This document shows, piece after piece, positions 25,301 through 35,879 of a stretch of 64,000 nucleotides of DNA. The notes below the pieces were generated by a model. It searched no databases. It worked only from the letters and a program-made list of their open reading frames with translations, and was not told the DNA's origin. This DNA is from Carya illinoinensis (Eukaryota; Streptophyta; Magnoliopsida; Fagales; Juglandaceae), in contig NC_056760.1 in assembly GCF_018687715.1 (NCBI RefSeq), positions 42,531,001 to 42,595,000 on the forward strand, in the 5' to 3' direction. A program made the position numbers and the translations under genes. Position 1 is the first letter of the stretch; every line of letters starts with the position of its first letter.

Positions 25301-26645
25301 CCGCCACTTCCAACATTCTACTCAACGCATCCATGACAAGGACAAAAAGAAAAGGAGATAGCGGATCTCCTTGTCTCAAACCATGTGAACTATTAAAGAA
25401 CTCAACCAGATTGCCATTTACCAAAATGGAAAATCTTGACGTCGACATGCAGTGTTTGATCCACGTACACCATTTCTCCCCAAAACCATATCTCCCAAGC
25501 AAATACAAGAGAAAATCCCAACTAACATGGTCATATGCTTTTTCCGTGTCCAACATGGCCCCTTGCACCCAGAGGTTTAATTCTGAGATGTTGATGGTTC
25601 TTGGAGGGGAGGAGGAGGTAGAGGCAAGTGAGTCAGGTGAGCAGAGGGAGTCTGATGATGAAATGGACCGTGATCCGTTGTGTTCTATCCTTCCAGAAAT
25701 TGATTGGCCCAATTCCTCATCCAAATGAGGAAGGTGGATGAAATTAAGGATTGTGTGGGAATCTCGTGTCAGATATGAGGATCAATTTAGAGCACTTTTC
25801 ATGGCTATAGAGGCTGGTCAACCTTCCTTGGCTAGATCTGCTCTAAAGAAGGAGAGGGAATTGAAAAGGTTATCGTGCTCTATTAATTATAATACAAAGG
25901 GAGGAAGTGCCTTCGGAGATAAAGGCAAGGAGAGGGTTGTTTATAGTCATCCATGAAACCAACAATCATCTCTTGGAATGTGAGGGGGGCTGAACAACTA
26001 TAGAAAACGTCTTCAGGTTAAGAATATGACTCGTAAGTGGAGAGCTGATGTTATTTTTTTCCAAGAAACCAAGTTGAAGTTGGTTAATCAATCAATTGTG
26101 AACAGTTTATGGAGCTGTCAATGTGTGGGATGGATTGAATTGGTTTCGAAAGGGGCCTCGGGTGGTATTTTAGTTATTGTGGGATTGGAGGTTAGTGGAA
26201 ATAGTAGATCATTATGTGGGCTTAATGAAAATCCCATCATCCAATTAGTCCCTAAGTAAATCAATCAATCCATTATTCAGTGGATTTTTAAGAAAGCCTT
26301 CATAGAGCCGATTCTTATCCTCACATAGTTTAGTATTTTCATTGGAACATCAGCCTTTCTTGTGGGCTTTTCAGCAAAGAATCTCAGGTTCCAATCTTTC
26401 CAAATGGAGTAGACAAATGCTGCCAACATCAGCCTTGCCATCAGGGACAGCAACTATTTACCCTCAAGTTTATTTGGGAAATTTCTTTAGATATATGTAA
26501 TTTTTTTAACATGATTTAACCTAGTTGAATGTATTCTAATTTCTGTGCATAGATTGACTTTTTGATCATATCTTAATGACCAGATGACGTGGCTCCCCCG
26601 CCGGACGAGGCCTCCATACTAATTCACTCCATCATTCATGACTGA
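22333..26645 (+). CDS. Conserved plant protein of unknown function with repeated GFI-xHL-xSNLVS motifs
   Basis: Two exons, 22333-22927 and 26584-26645, join in frame (phase 1) to give 218 residues. The protein is highly charged (Lys, Glu and Asp-rich) and is punctuated by three similar hydrophobic segments: [12 protein letters not shown] at 76-87, [12 protein letters not shown] at 121-132 and [12 protein letters not shown] at 183-194. The second exon supplies the C-terminus [18 protein letters not shown] recall this ending in related plant proteins but cannot name a function. The start at 22333 is the first ATG of the frame; a later Met at residue 28 is possible. The 3.66-kb intron is swollen by nested LINE insertions on the opposite strand, including a 5'-inverted one. 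A reading of the donor-side intron sequence as coding only adds GKSF and a stop. Confidence 0.7.
23285..23560 (-). mobile_element. Older LINE fragment, 3' part (split by an inner LINE)
   Basis: Minus-strand sequence reads [20 protein letters not shown] and continues as LINE-like 3' sequence. It appears to be the continuation of the fragment at 26261-26455, from which it is separated by the younger LINE. The left boundary is uncertain. The intron stretch 22928-23284 before it is non-coding. Confidence 0.5.
23561..25563 (-). mobile_element. LINE (L1-type) retrotransposon, 3' segment with reverse transcriptase
   Basis: Minus-strand frames, broken by stops and shifts, read in order. First is RT with [27 protein letters not shown] and FADDTLIF (the catalytic Asp pair). 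Then come the thumb and post-RT region ([37 protein letters not shown]) and a zinc-binding reverse-transcriptase-associated region ([30 protein letters not shown]). The 3' end is a typical plant LINE tail with AATAAAATTCTTATTAATT and an A-rich run at about 23561-23580. The element is non-functional. Its 5' portion continues as an inverted segment to the right. Confidence 0.85.
25564..26248 (+). mobile_element. Inverted 5' segment of the same LINE (ORF1 end and endonuclease start)
   Basis: In plus orientation the sequence encodes an acidic ORF1-like end ([14 protein letters not shown]) and a further acidic and basic stretch. Then comes [12 protein letters not shown] with a frameshift to [25 protein letters not shown] and GASGGIL, the classic start of the LINE apurinic endonuclease domain. 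It abuts minus-strand RT at about 25563 with the middle of ORF2 missing, the arrangement expected from twin priming. An imperfect candidate target repeat is TCCCTACTGAGTAAA (23546-23560) against TCCCTAAGTAAA (26249-26260). Confidence 0.75.
26261..26455 (-). mobile_element. Older LINE fragment, 5' part of the split copy
   Basis: Minus-strand translation reads [21 protein letters not shown] and then a basic stretch to [11 protein letters not shown]. This matches the end of the LINE ORF2 zinc-binding region (aVYxIWxERNxRxF type). It lies immediately outside the younger LINE. Confidence 0.65.
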
Positions 26646-28026
26646 GAAGCACACAACTGGCATTGATTTTTAGGATTGCTCATTTAGAAACGCTAGACTG
26701 CCATTCGATGTATTTCATCTTTCATTTTCTTTTGTTTTTATAATACTTTTTTTCCCTCTCATTTGTTAAGATAAACTTTTGGAGTTGTGAAAGATTTTTT
26801 CCCAAATTTGTTGTCCGTGTCATTGGCGCTTGGGTCTTTTAGTCTGCTCTTATTGGAAAAGCAGTTTGGCCCACTTTGTTGCGATTTTTGTGGGGCCTTT
26901 CACTCTCTCTCTTATGGTGATTATTTTAAGCACTCGTCTCAATGGTTGTAATGCATGTTAGATGGGATTGCCTGAAAATTAAACAGTTATTAAAGATCTG
27001 AGAAGCTCATCCCTACTGCACGTATAGTGGCGGGGTGTTCTTTTTCCTAATCAAGCTGCACATATTAGAGGAAAAACAAATATTTTAAACTGATCAGTTA
27101 TGAGAGATCTTTCATAATGTAATGCTTCAGAATAAGGAGTTGGTGGGCGCTCACTGTGCAATGTGATGCTCACATTGGGTTGTCATAGAGTAAGATGGGG
27201 TTGTGCTTGCTAAAGAGCTGATCGGAGTTATCTCCTAGCCTATGAAAGAACTTTGATTTCGAACCTGAAAGTTCTTTTAGGATTCTATATCGGATATCAT
27301 TGTCTAGGGATGTTTTTTGATTTGTCCAAAAGAGTGATTGGGAAGAGCCAAGATTTGATCTTGGCAGTAGAGATTTTGAGTTCTAGGCAAATTAAGACAT
27401 TGGGATTTTTGGATTGCTGTTTATACCGAAGTGTGTGGACGGTGGGTGCAGGTTGCTGTTGCGTCTATTGCGATGCTTTGGGTCGGTTTCTCGTGAGTAG
27501 GTTAAGCTATACTGCCAAGGCGGACATGATGGCAGTAGAACCCCAGAATCTCTGCACTGCAGCAATGGGGTTTTGCAAGGTTTTACAGAGCAGGGGAGGC
27601 ATATGCATTACCAGAGCCTCGACTTCCAGAGCCAAACATAACGACAACCACAATGCCTTGTAGGACGGTTGACACCAGCCAAAACTATCAGAAAGCGATG
27701 GGGAAAAAAATGTCGCCTTTGTGATTGAAGCTGAAGAGGAGAGAGCCCCGAAATATGTATTCATGCAATGAATAGAAATTTGTGGAGGAGTTGACAAAAC
27801 TAAAAATATAACTCATTAATATAACACATTCTGCCATTGTTACAGCTGAGATCAATCCTCATATGTCACAAAGAAGTTTGATGTATTTTGCCGTAACAAG
27901 TCTTATTCTCTCGGATTTTTCACTCTTAACCATCTTCACCTAAACAGTTTCTATATATAAAACCACCCGAGAACTCAGCAGTACGGAGTAGACTACAACC
28001 AAGAGCTAAAACAACACCATGATTCT
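26646..28026. other. Spacer between the unknown gene and ferritin
   Basis: The first part is probably the 3'UTR of the gene ending at 26645. The frames at 27253-27797 overlap on both strands, show no recognised motif and have no splice context. No gene is supported. Confidence 0.3.
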
Positions 28027-30853
28027 TCAAAATGCCTCTTCACCCTTATGGAGGAGCATCTGATCAAAGTGCCACACTCCTGCAAGCCACCAAACAATAA
28101 TTACAGTTCAAAAAACTGAAAAGTAGGGGACTGAGAAAGAAGACACAGAAGGTGTTCTTTGAAAAATGAAAAAAAAAAGGTTGGGGGGGGGGGGGGGGGG
28201 GGGGGGGGGAGGGGGGGAGTCTTTGAAATCTGAATCATACCATGTCCTTTACCGACCATCCTCAGTTGAGCAACATACTCTGCTATCTTCTTAATGGCTT
28301 CAACCTATAAAATAACCAGGAAATACGTGTTCAAGCATAAATATAAGACGTCTTTCCATCCTTCTTTATTGTTTGTTTGTGTTTTCTTGCTTTATAGGAA
28401 ATTAAGAACAAGATATTCTTTAAGGCACCATTTAGACATAAAAAGAATTTGCTTATTTCAACTCCAGGGGATTACATCACAGACTATGAAGAAATGAACT
28501 CAAGGTTCACCTGCTCTGATAAAAACTCTCTCTCAATGAATTCTGTCATTTGGGGATCATTGTTGCTATCTGCTACCTGTCATTCGTAAAAAAAAAATAA
28601 AAAGGTTATCTCATAGGAGGAACAAGTTACAAGGGTAAACAATGCTAACTTGACCCAGAAAGGTGAATACGTATTACATGGTGCAAGTTCAGAAGCTTTT
28701 CGTTCACTAACTTCTCCAAAGCCAATGCCAATTCCATAGCTGAAATAAAAAGAGGCACCAAGTTGTTGGAATGTGTAAATTACATCATTTGCTCGAAATA
28801 TAAACAAAGATTGTCGCCTCCATGCAGTATAAAACAAACAATTAATGAAAACATATATAGCTAAAAGGGCAAAGTCTCTCAGAAATGGCAGAAGAGGTTG
28901 GTTTCCCACTCGTGTTCATTTCCTTTTGGCAATTGATCAACTTCATCGGATCAAAAGAAAAGGCATATATAAATCTCGATCTCTGTATGTAAACCAGAGA
29001 TATTGGACTGTCAAACCATATCTCTTACACATCTATATGCATGATGATCGAGGACAGGTGAAAAATCTCACCATACAAAGCATCTCCTTTCTCTGCATGA
29101 TCGAATTCTGATGGGGGCGTCACTATAGAGTGTAGTAGTACTTTTCCACCGCGTATGTTCTAATTAATTACGATACCAAGCAGTACTGTACTGTTAGATC
29201 TTCCGACCAAAGACAAAAACACCACATTAAAAAGAAACCATCTTTTCAAGACATTTGGGACCAACCTGGTATTTGATCAACTTTTCAGCATGCTCTCTTT
29301 CTTCTTCACTTGATTCCTCGAAAAACCTGATCGTCGCAACAAATTAATTAGCCAGCCATGCATTAACTCGTATGAATACATCGATAAATTACAAGTTGGA
29401 ATGGTGCTGTTTTTTACTTGGCGAGGCCCTTGAGAGCTATGTTGTCCCTGTCGAAGTACGCAAACAAGGCATGGTACACATATGACACGTTGTATTCCAC
29501 ACTGCAACACAAGGGAACCAGAACAACGTGAGAAAAAACGAGAAACCCGCTCATAATTAGATACTAAAATTAATACGTAATATTATAGTAACATAACATG
29601 TAATATTATAATATGATAATATGTAATTAGCCCCGTGTCTATTATAAAAATAAGTTAGATATTAATATATAAGTAAAATTAACAGTGAATAATTTATTTT
29701 TAATTTTTAATTTTTTCAAAAAATTATATTTGAAAATTTTTTCCAAAAAATTATATTTGAAAATTCAGAAAAAATTCTTTCTTAAATAGACTAAATATAA
29801 AGCTAAAAAGAAAAAAAATTCTAAGTTGAAAGTCTAAATTCGACTCCAATCCCGACAACTGTATCAGAACCTACATAAATTAAAATTAGAGTTTAAGATT
29901 CTGTTTGGCCATAAAAAAATTTTTTAAATATAAAATTTTTATTTCATCGTTACAATTTTCTCAAATCTCCATATAAAATATAATAAAAAATTTAATTTTT
30001 TTTAAAATTTTAATATAATAATAATATTAAAATATAATATTTTAATATTTAATCTTAATACTCAAAATTTTTATCTAAAAAATTTCAGTAACCAAGCATA
30101 ACTTTTAATCTAATCTCAAAATAAGATAAGAATATTAGCTTCTAATAATAAAGAAAATAAAAAATAATTTATATAAATCACAAATCAAATAGATAAATTC
30201 CATTCAACTCTTTTTAAACTTGTAAAAAAATAATACTCTGTTTGATTGCAGAAAATAATTCTTTGTTTGATATCAGAAATAAGATGGAATGTTTTAAATA
30301 ATAATATATAAAATTTTATTATAATATAATTTTTTAATATTAATTTTATATTAAAATTTAAAAATAATAAATTATTATTAATTTTATATTAAAAGTTAAA
30401 AAAATTATAACAATAAATTAAGATAAAATAATATTTTTAATTTTATGTAACTAATCCAACCTAAATCTTACTTTAAAAAAAAAGTAAAAAAATATTAATT
30501 TTTATTAAAGAGACTTATTTTTATAAAGAAATTATATGAAAATTATCTATTTAAAATTTCTATATAATATTATTTAAAAAAAATATAATTATAAATATAA
30601 TTATATATTAATATATACATCAATGATCAAAAAATAATTTTTTATTAAAAATAATAGTAATTTAAATTTTAAATATAAAAATATCAATATTATTATATAA
30701 ATTAATATGCAAACTTTATATTACTTTTAAAAAAATATTGCAGACCTGCCGTGATATTTTAAAATTAGAAATTTAGGAGAAATTAAGCACCGTTTTTCAT
30801 TATATCGTACGAAAGACGATGCAGAGATATGCAAACAGAAGATAACAAACAAA

Positions 30854-30895
<42 letters not shown>

Positions 30896-31290
30896 TAAAA
30901 TATATACACACATATATATATTATATATACGCACTTGATCTGCTCGTTGATGGCCGCTTCACACTCCTCTGAATAGCGCTGCCGAGCGATGGAAACTTGA
31001 GGTGACACCGGGACGAGGTGATCCTCCTTCTTGAGCTCTTGAAATGGCTGAAACACCACTCCAGTGAGAGGTGCATCAACTATCTCGTTTAATGAAGAAA
31101 CAACGAATTTGTTTCTTCCTCCTTGCATAAAGGTTACAGAAGCAGTGGACGAAGAGAAAGAATAGTTCAAGAAAGATGCAGATGCTGGAGCAGTTCTAGT
31201 TGTGAAGACAAATGGGCTTCTATGTCCATGAGCATCCCCTCTCATGGAACAGAGAGAAGAGGCTGAAACTGAAAAGGGTTTCAGAAACAT
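28027..31290 (-). CDS. FER: Ferritin, chloroplastic
   Basis: Ferritin oxidises Fe(II) and stores iron as a 24-subunit shell in plastids. Eight exons, 30935-31290, 29418-29501, 29266-29326, 29072-29159, 28678-28739, 28511-28576, 28241-28304 and 28027-28079, give 277 residues with all junctions in frame; one junction rebuilds NEQINVEYN. Residues 1 to about 65 are a Ser-rich transit peptide. The extension peptide [19 protein letters not shown] follows. Ferritin helices then read [35 protein letters not shown] and [14 protein letters not shown], and the last exon encodes [10 protein letters not shown]. The [10 protein letters not shown] segment carries the expected ferroxidase ligands. An IDRS-like promoter element at 31501-31514 suggests iron-derepressed transcription, and a TATA box lies at 31387-31393. 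Intron 7 holds a run of 27 G on the plus strand. The gene looks intact. Confidence 0.97.
28183..28217. repeat. Long homopurine G tract (G27, A, G7) inside ferritin intron 7
   Basis: An uninterrupted run of 27 G is followed by A and seven more G. It starts about 24 bases into intron 7 of ferritin, so the transcript carries a C tract. Exact length may be affected by sequencing error. Confidence 0.8.
29890..30120. repeat. AT-rich dispersed repeat, copy 4 (ferritin intron 1)
   Basis: TTTCATCGTTACAATTTTCTCAAATC and CCATATAAAATATAATAAAAAA match copy 1, in the same orientation. Confidence 0.4.
30236..30470. repeat. AT-rich dispersed repeat, copy 5 (ferritin intron 1)
   Basis: AT-rich sequence with repeated TATTAATTTTATATTAAAA blocks lies next to copy 4. 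The family assignment is tentative. An (AT)n tract follows at about 30858-30887. Confidence 0.3.
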
Positions 31291-31386
31291 TGTTAATTGC
31301 GGGATGCTTGCAACTACAGAAGACAGAAATTAATTGTTAAGAAGAATGGAATTGAAGAAGCAATGAGCAAGGAAGAGAGGGATCAT

Positions 31387-31393
31387 GTATATA
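31387..31393 (-). promoter_or_regulatory. Probable TATA box of ferritin
   Basis: The minus strand reads CACTATATACATG about 100 bases upstream of the ATG at 31290, followed by a CT-rich leader. The position is right for a core promoter. Confidence 0.6.
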
Positions 31394-31500
31394 GTGGTGG
31401 TGAAGAACTGTTCGAAGAATTCAAGATGGATTGGGCTTTTTTTGGACCGTTGGATTAACTCTATCGTGGACAGCTGTAGTTGGAACACGTATTGGGGCGT

Positions 31501-31514
31501 GTGGAGACCTCGTG
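31501..31514 (-). promoter_or_regulatory. Iron-dependent regulatory sequence (IDRS) of ferritin
   Basis: The minus strand reads CACGAGGTCTCCAC, followed by ACGCC. It matches the plant ferritin IDRS consensus CACGAGNCCNCCAC at all fixed positions but one (T for C). It lies about 210 bases upstream of the ferritin ATG and upstream of the TATA box. In Arabidopsis and maize this element represses ferritin when iron is low. Confidence 0.8.
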
Positions 31515-34430
31515 GTTCTTATCTTTTGCTCAGAATATTGCAAAATATCCGGTCCACGTTGCAATCTCCACTGGACAAGAATCCTTCCTTCTTAAACCCT
31601 TTCTGACTCGCTCGAGTCTCAAATGTTTAAGCACTCGCGTCTTGGCGTTGAGAACCGAACCGGAGAACTATGCATTTTAACTTTTATCGTAAATTTTTAT
31701 TATTAAAAGAGATTTTAACATTCTAATTATTTATGAAAAGTAGCATTCTTCTATTTAAAATATTTCATATTAATTACTATTTAGAAACATGATATATCTT
31801 TAAAGTAAAATGATATTTACAGTTTATTTTTTAAAAAGTAAATAAATATAAAATTTACATAAAAATTTTTTTTAATAATAAATTCTATTATTTTTTAAAA
31901 AGAATACACGTGATCTACATACTCTAAAACTATATTTGATATTAATCATAAGATTTTCCTCTCACCTCTTTGTAAGAAATACTAATAACCCATTCTCTCT
32001 TCCCTCTCATTCTCTCTTCATGAACCTTTCTTGAAATAAAAAATGTTTGATTTATTTCTATGTTGCTACCCAATTGTTAAACACACATTATTGTATCTTT
32101 TTTGGAAAATTTCACAATTCAAGTAAGAAAAATATTAGTATGCTTTATAAATTTATTTCCTCATTTTGACCTTTTATGTATTTTAATTTTTTAATTATTT
32201 TTTCAAGTAAGAAAAATATTAGTGTGCTTTATAAATTTATTGCCTCATTTTAACCGTTCATATATTTTAATTTTTTAATTATTTTTTTACTTAATAGTTA
32301 AAAAAGTAAATATTCGTGTATTGATATATTTTTTTAAAAAAATATTTCAATATTTAAAAAAATATAGATAAAAAAATATTATTAAATAACATTTAACCTA
32401 TATGGCACGTTTGGCAATCACAGTTAGATGTTAGATTAGATTACCATTATTCAAATAATGGTAGAGATGCAAGTACCACTCAAATTAGGTAAATAAAGAG
32501 ATGGCCAACTCTAATTTTAGGCCTATTTACCTTTTTTTATTTTGTATATAAAGAGGTTTTCATGGAAATTTTCAACTCCTCCTTTTATATTTTTAATTTC
32601 TTTTAATTTAATAAAATCTTATTTAGAAAAACAAAATCATCCAACTTCAGATCCAGGAAACTTTCACTTCATTTCCCAATCCACTGATATTTGGTTACCA
32701 GATGCCCGATGTTTTAGGGCGAGTAGGCCTTCTTCATCAGCCTGCGACGAAAAGTTTGAATTGGGATCACCATCTGCCAGCTAAGGTTGGACAATAACTT
32801 TAATTTTTTGTCTGATGTGAGACCGACTTTTTCCCCGCAGCCTTTTCTAGAAAGTTTGGTGGTGCTCTTTTGCACGGGATTCCTAAATCTTGGGCTTTAA
32901 ATCTATCAGCCCACCCAAAAAATAAATAAATGGGCCTCATCTGTCCAGTTTAATCCAGCCCACATTTCCCAAAAATGAAATTCCTCTCTTCGGCATTGTC
33001 TTCTTAATTCTGCAGAGATGTGGGCTTTATTTGCTGAGCTATATTATTTAAAAGACGGTATTCAAATAAAATTTAAAATTTAAAATTTATTTTTTAAATT
33101 AAATTATAACTTGTAAGTACCCTTTAGATAATATAATTTTTCATATAAATATATGGCTCTCGTGAGACATATGGTAGCTATAAAAAAAAAAGTCAAAACA
33201 AGTGATTTTTTAAGCTAGCTAGTGTAAAAGGTAACATCAAGTGTGCAGAACGTATCAATATTTGTCCCGAGTGCAGACAATTATTGTGCATTTATGCAGA
33301 CTTAGAACAGATGGAATTAAAAAAAACAAAAGAAGAAGAACAAGAAAAGAAAAGAAGAAGAAGAAGAAGGAGAAGAAAAGACAAAGCAATCCCAAAAAGG
33401 ACACGATTAATCAAGATGGTGTTATTACCATCCGTATGAGATTCCATGGTTTGTGGCTGTTTCAACACCGGTTTTGAATGACTTTTGCTCTTAATATTCT
33501 TTCTTTTCTTTCTTAATTCTATGTTTGTCTTACGGGTTCTCTCTCATACTAAAAGTCATGACATTAAGCATCTTCTTTCTCTTGCTTCTGTACGATATTC
33601 ATGAGATGTTGTTCGAAGTAGGAAGCCATGCATCAGCATGCAGTAAGCTACTTTGAAAAGTGAATATGTAGGAATTTTCACAATCTTCCTCCTTGATCAA
33701 GTAGTACTTCTCCTGGTCATGATATATTTTCCAGATGCATAACATGTAGTGCAGCAGCGACTAATGATTTGGGTGCAAAAAGCAGGCAAAGAGGCTGGCT
33801 GCCTGCCATGGGTGACCTTGGCCGGACTAGGTGCACCATCAAATGGTAAAGTGAAGAAGAAGAAGAAATATCAGTAGGCTAAGCGAAACCAATTACGCAA
33901 GGAATCTACACATGGCCTCATAAGTTTGATTAATTTGTCGGATATGATCAAAACCCAAAGGGTGGTGGAGAACCCTTCATTTTTTTATTGATTTATGTGT
34001 AAGGACAGTAGTGCAGTTCATTGTCAACTACTTGCTGATAAGCAAAGCCTCCCTTTCTACGATTTGGAAACTTGCGCTTGCTTTTGGGGATAGCTTGTGG
34101 ATGCCATGCGTCGTTCATGACCACATGATGTCGAGGATGCGGCCCTTCTCAACTCATTTCAGATATTATTGCTTCGTATTGAACTAACGATCAGCTCAGA
34201 CTGTGACAACATTATCTTCTAAGACCGCATGCGCGGTATGGGGCTTGTGGATACCACACGGCCTTCGTTTCATTGGACACCAGGCCATAGACACTAAGAC
34301 ACAATCCTCCGATTATTTAAATCGCCATTTATTCTTTACCACATTAATTTCCAATATTGTTATAACATGGTAAACAAATCTTTGACTGTGAATAGATCTA
34401 GAAGGCATATTTAGGGCAAATAAGCTCATA
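31515..34430. other. AT-rich spacer upstream of ferritin
   Basis: No gene is supported. The frame at 33241-33477 is a purine-rich low-complexity artefact. A repeated motif GCTTGTGGATACCAC / GCTTGTGGATGCCAT (near 34090 and 34244) and a near-duplicate AAGTAAGAAAAATATTAGTRTG (32120 and 32205) were seen but not explained. Confidence 0.4.
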
Positions 34431-34431
34431 G

Positions 34432-34605
34432 AGTAATACTATGTATAGTCATGAAATGTGTAAACATTACGCAATCATTTTAAAAAAGAGTGAGGTCTAT
34501 AATTAAAAAGTTAGTTTGTTTTTTTTTTCATGTTGGTCCCGTATTAATTCACTTTTTTCAAAAAAACTGCGCGTTGCTTGCACAACCACGATTGTAAATA
34601 TCATT
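34432..34605. mobile_element. MITE with imperfect terminal inverted repeats
   Basis: The left end is GAGTAATACTATGTATAGTC, followed by a block ending ACGCAATCATTTT. The right end in reverse complement is TGATATTTACAATCGTGGTTG, then GCAACGCGCAG and a T run. The interior is short and non-coding. It resembles a MITE family I associate with Fagales genomes. Confidence 0.5.
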
Positions 34606-35329
34606 TCTTTAAAATATATTAAAGGATGCAAGTCCGAGATGTTAGGGGCTGAACTACGAGCTCAAGGAGTGGACTTATTGATATGTATTCTAGATAATAA
34701 AAATAGATAACACCTCTTACTAGTTAGAGAGGTGGTCACTCCACTTTACAAGGAGTCTTTAAGATAAATTTTGAAAATTAGTTGTTATCCCTCTTATCAT
34801 GCGCTAATAGATTACACTTAAGATAATATATTGACTAGATTTATCTATATACTTATATCGAGACTATTCCTCTTTAATTTAGACATTGAAATTCCACTTA
34901 GCACTTCTGGCCGCCCTCTCATCTTGTTGCAAGTCATCTATACTGTTAGTGGTGTGAAACATATTTTTAACAGTGACACCGTCTATGAGATTCAAATCCA
35001 CGACCACATGAGTTCAAATATAAGACGATTTCTTCTATATGTAAGCCAACGTACGGAGAGCACGATCGACTCTCAAATATGATTTCTCGAGTCATACAGA
35101 CAAGTTAGTCGTGCATGATATGATATCAATGGGGAGTTTAGAACTTGAGATCTATAGGTCCACTTTGTAGATTATATAATTCAGTTCAATCCCGAGATGT
35201 AAATGCTAGAAATGTACCATCAACTGACCACGATCAAGTACAAATGGATAATGGATATTTTTGTGATTTGCTTTTCTCACTGTTTTTTAGGCCAAGTTGA
35301 TATGAGTTGAATTTAAGAAGAGTATGTCT

Positions 35330-35592
35330 TGTTTGTTTTTATAGAAAAGATAAAATGAGAGTAATTGAGATAAAAATTAAATAAAATTTGATAAAATTAT
35401 AATAATTAGATAAAAGTTTTGTAATAGATAGATTTGGATAATGAGATGAGAATTTTTTATTTTTAATAAAATTTTAAAATATTATTTTTAATATTATTAT
35501 TATTTTAAAATTTTAAAAAATAAATTAAAATTTAAAATTATTTATTATATTTTATATAAAAATTTAAAAAAATTATATCGATGAGAGTCGTA
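35330..35592. repeat. AT-rich dispersed repeat, copy 6 (mitoferrin promoter region)
   Basis: It contains GATAATGAGATGAGAATTTT and TTATTTATTATATTTTATAT, with ends resembling the family consensus. It ends about 290 bases before the mitoferrin ATG. A CT-rich leader follows. Confidence 0.45.
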
Positions 35593-35879
35593 CCACACGC
35601 CGACGGCCAAACTCCTTGCGATTCTCTCTCTCTCTCAGTTTTTATTTTGTTTAGATTTTTGCAGTTTCTTTGCTGAAAATAGCAAAGAAAAACAAATCAA
35701 ACGCAGTGAAAGCTCCATCTATGCATGCACTCCCTATCTCTAAAATTCTCCCGCAAATAATTCGTGCATGGCGACAACCCATCTCTATTCAACCTGAAAG
35801 CGATTCCTGGATCGCAATTATTCGTTCTCTTTTATAAGCACCAACATCATTACCACTCTCTCCACACTGATCCATTTCC

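Noticed and set aside
27253..27797. Overlapping frames on both strands
   Set aside because: No motif, no exon signals, and neither strand is favoured.
33241..33477. Lys and Arg-rich frame
   Set aside because: Produced by a purine-rich AGAAGAAG tract; no splice or promoter context.
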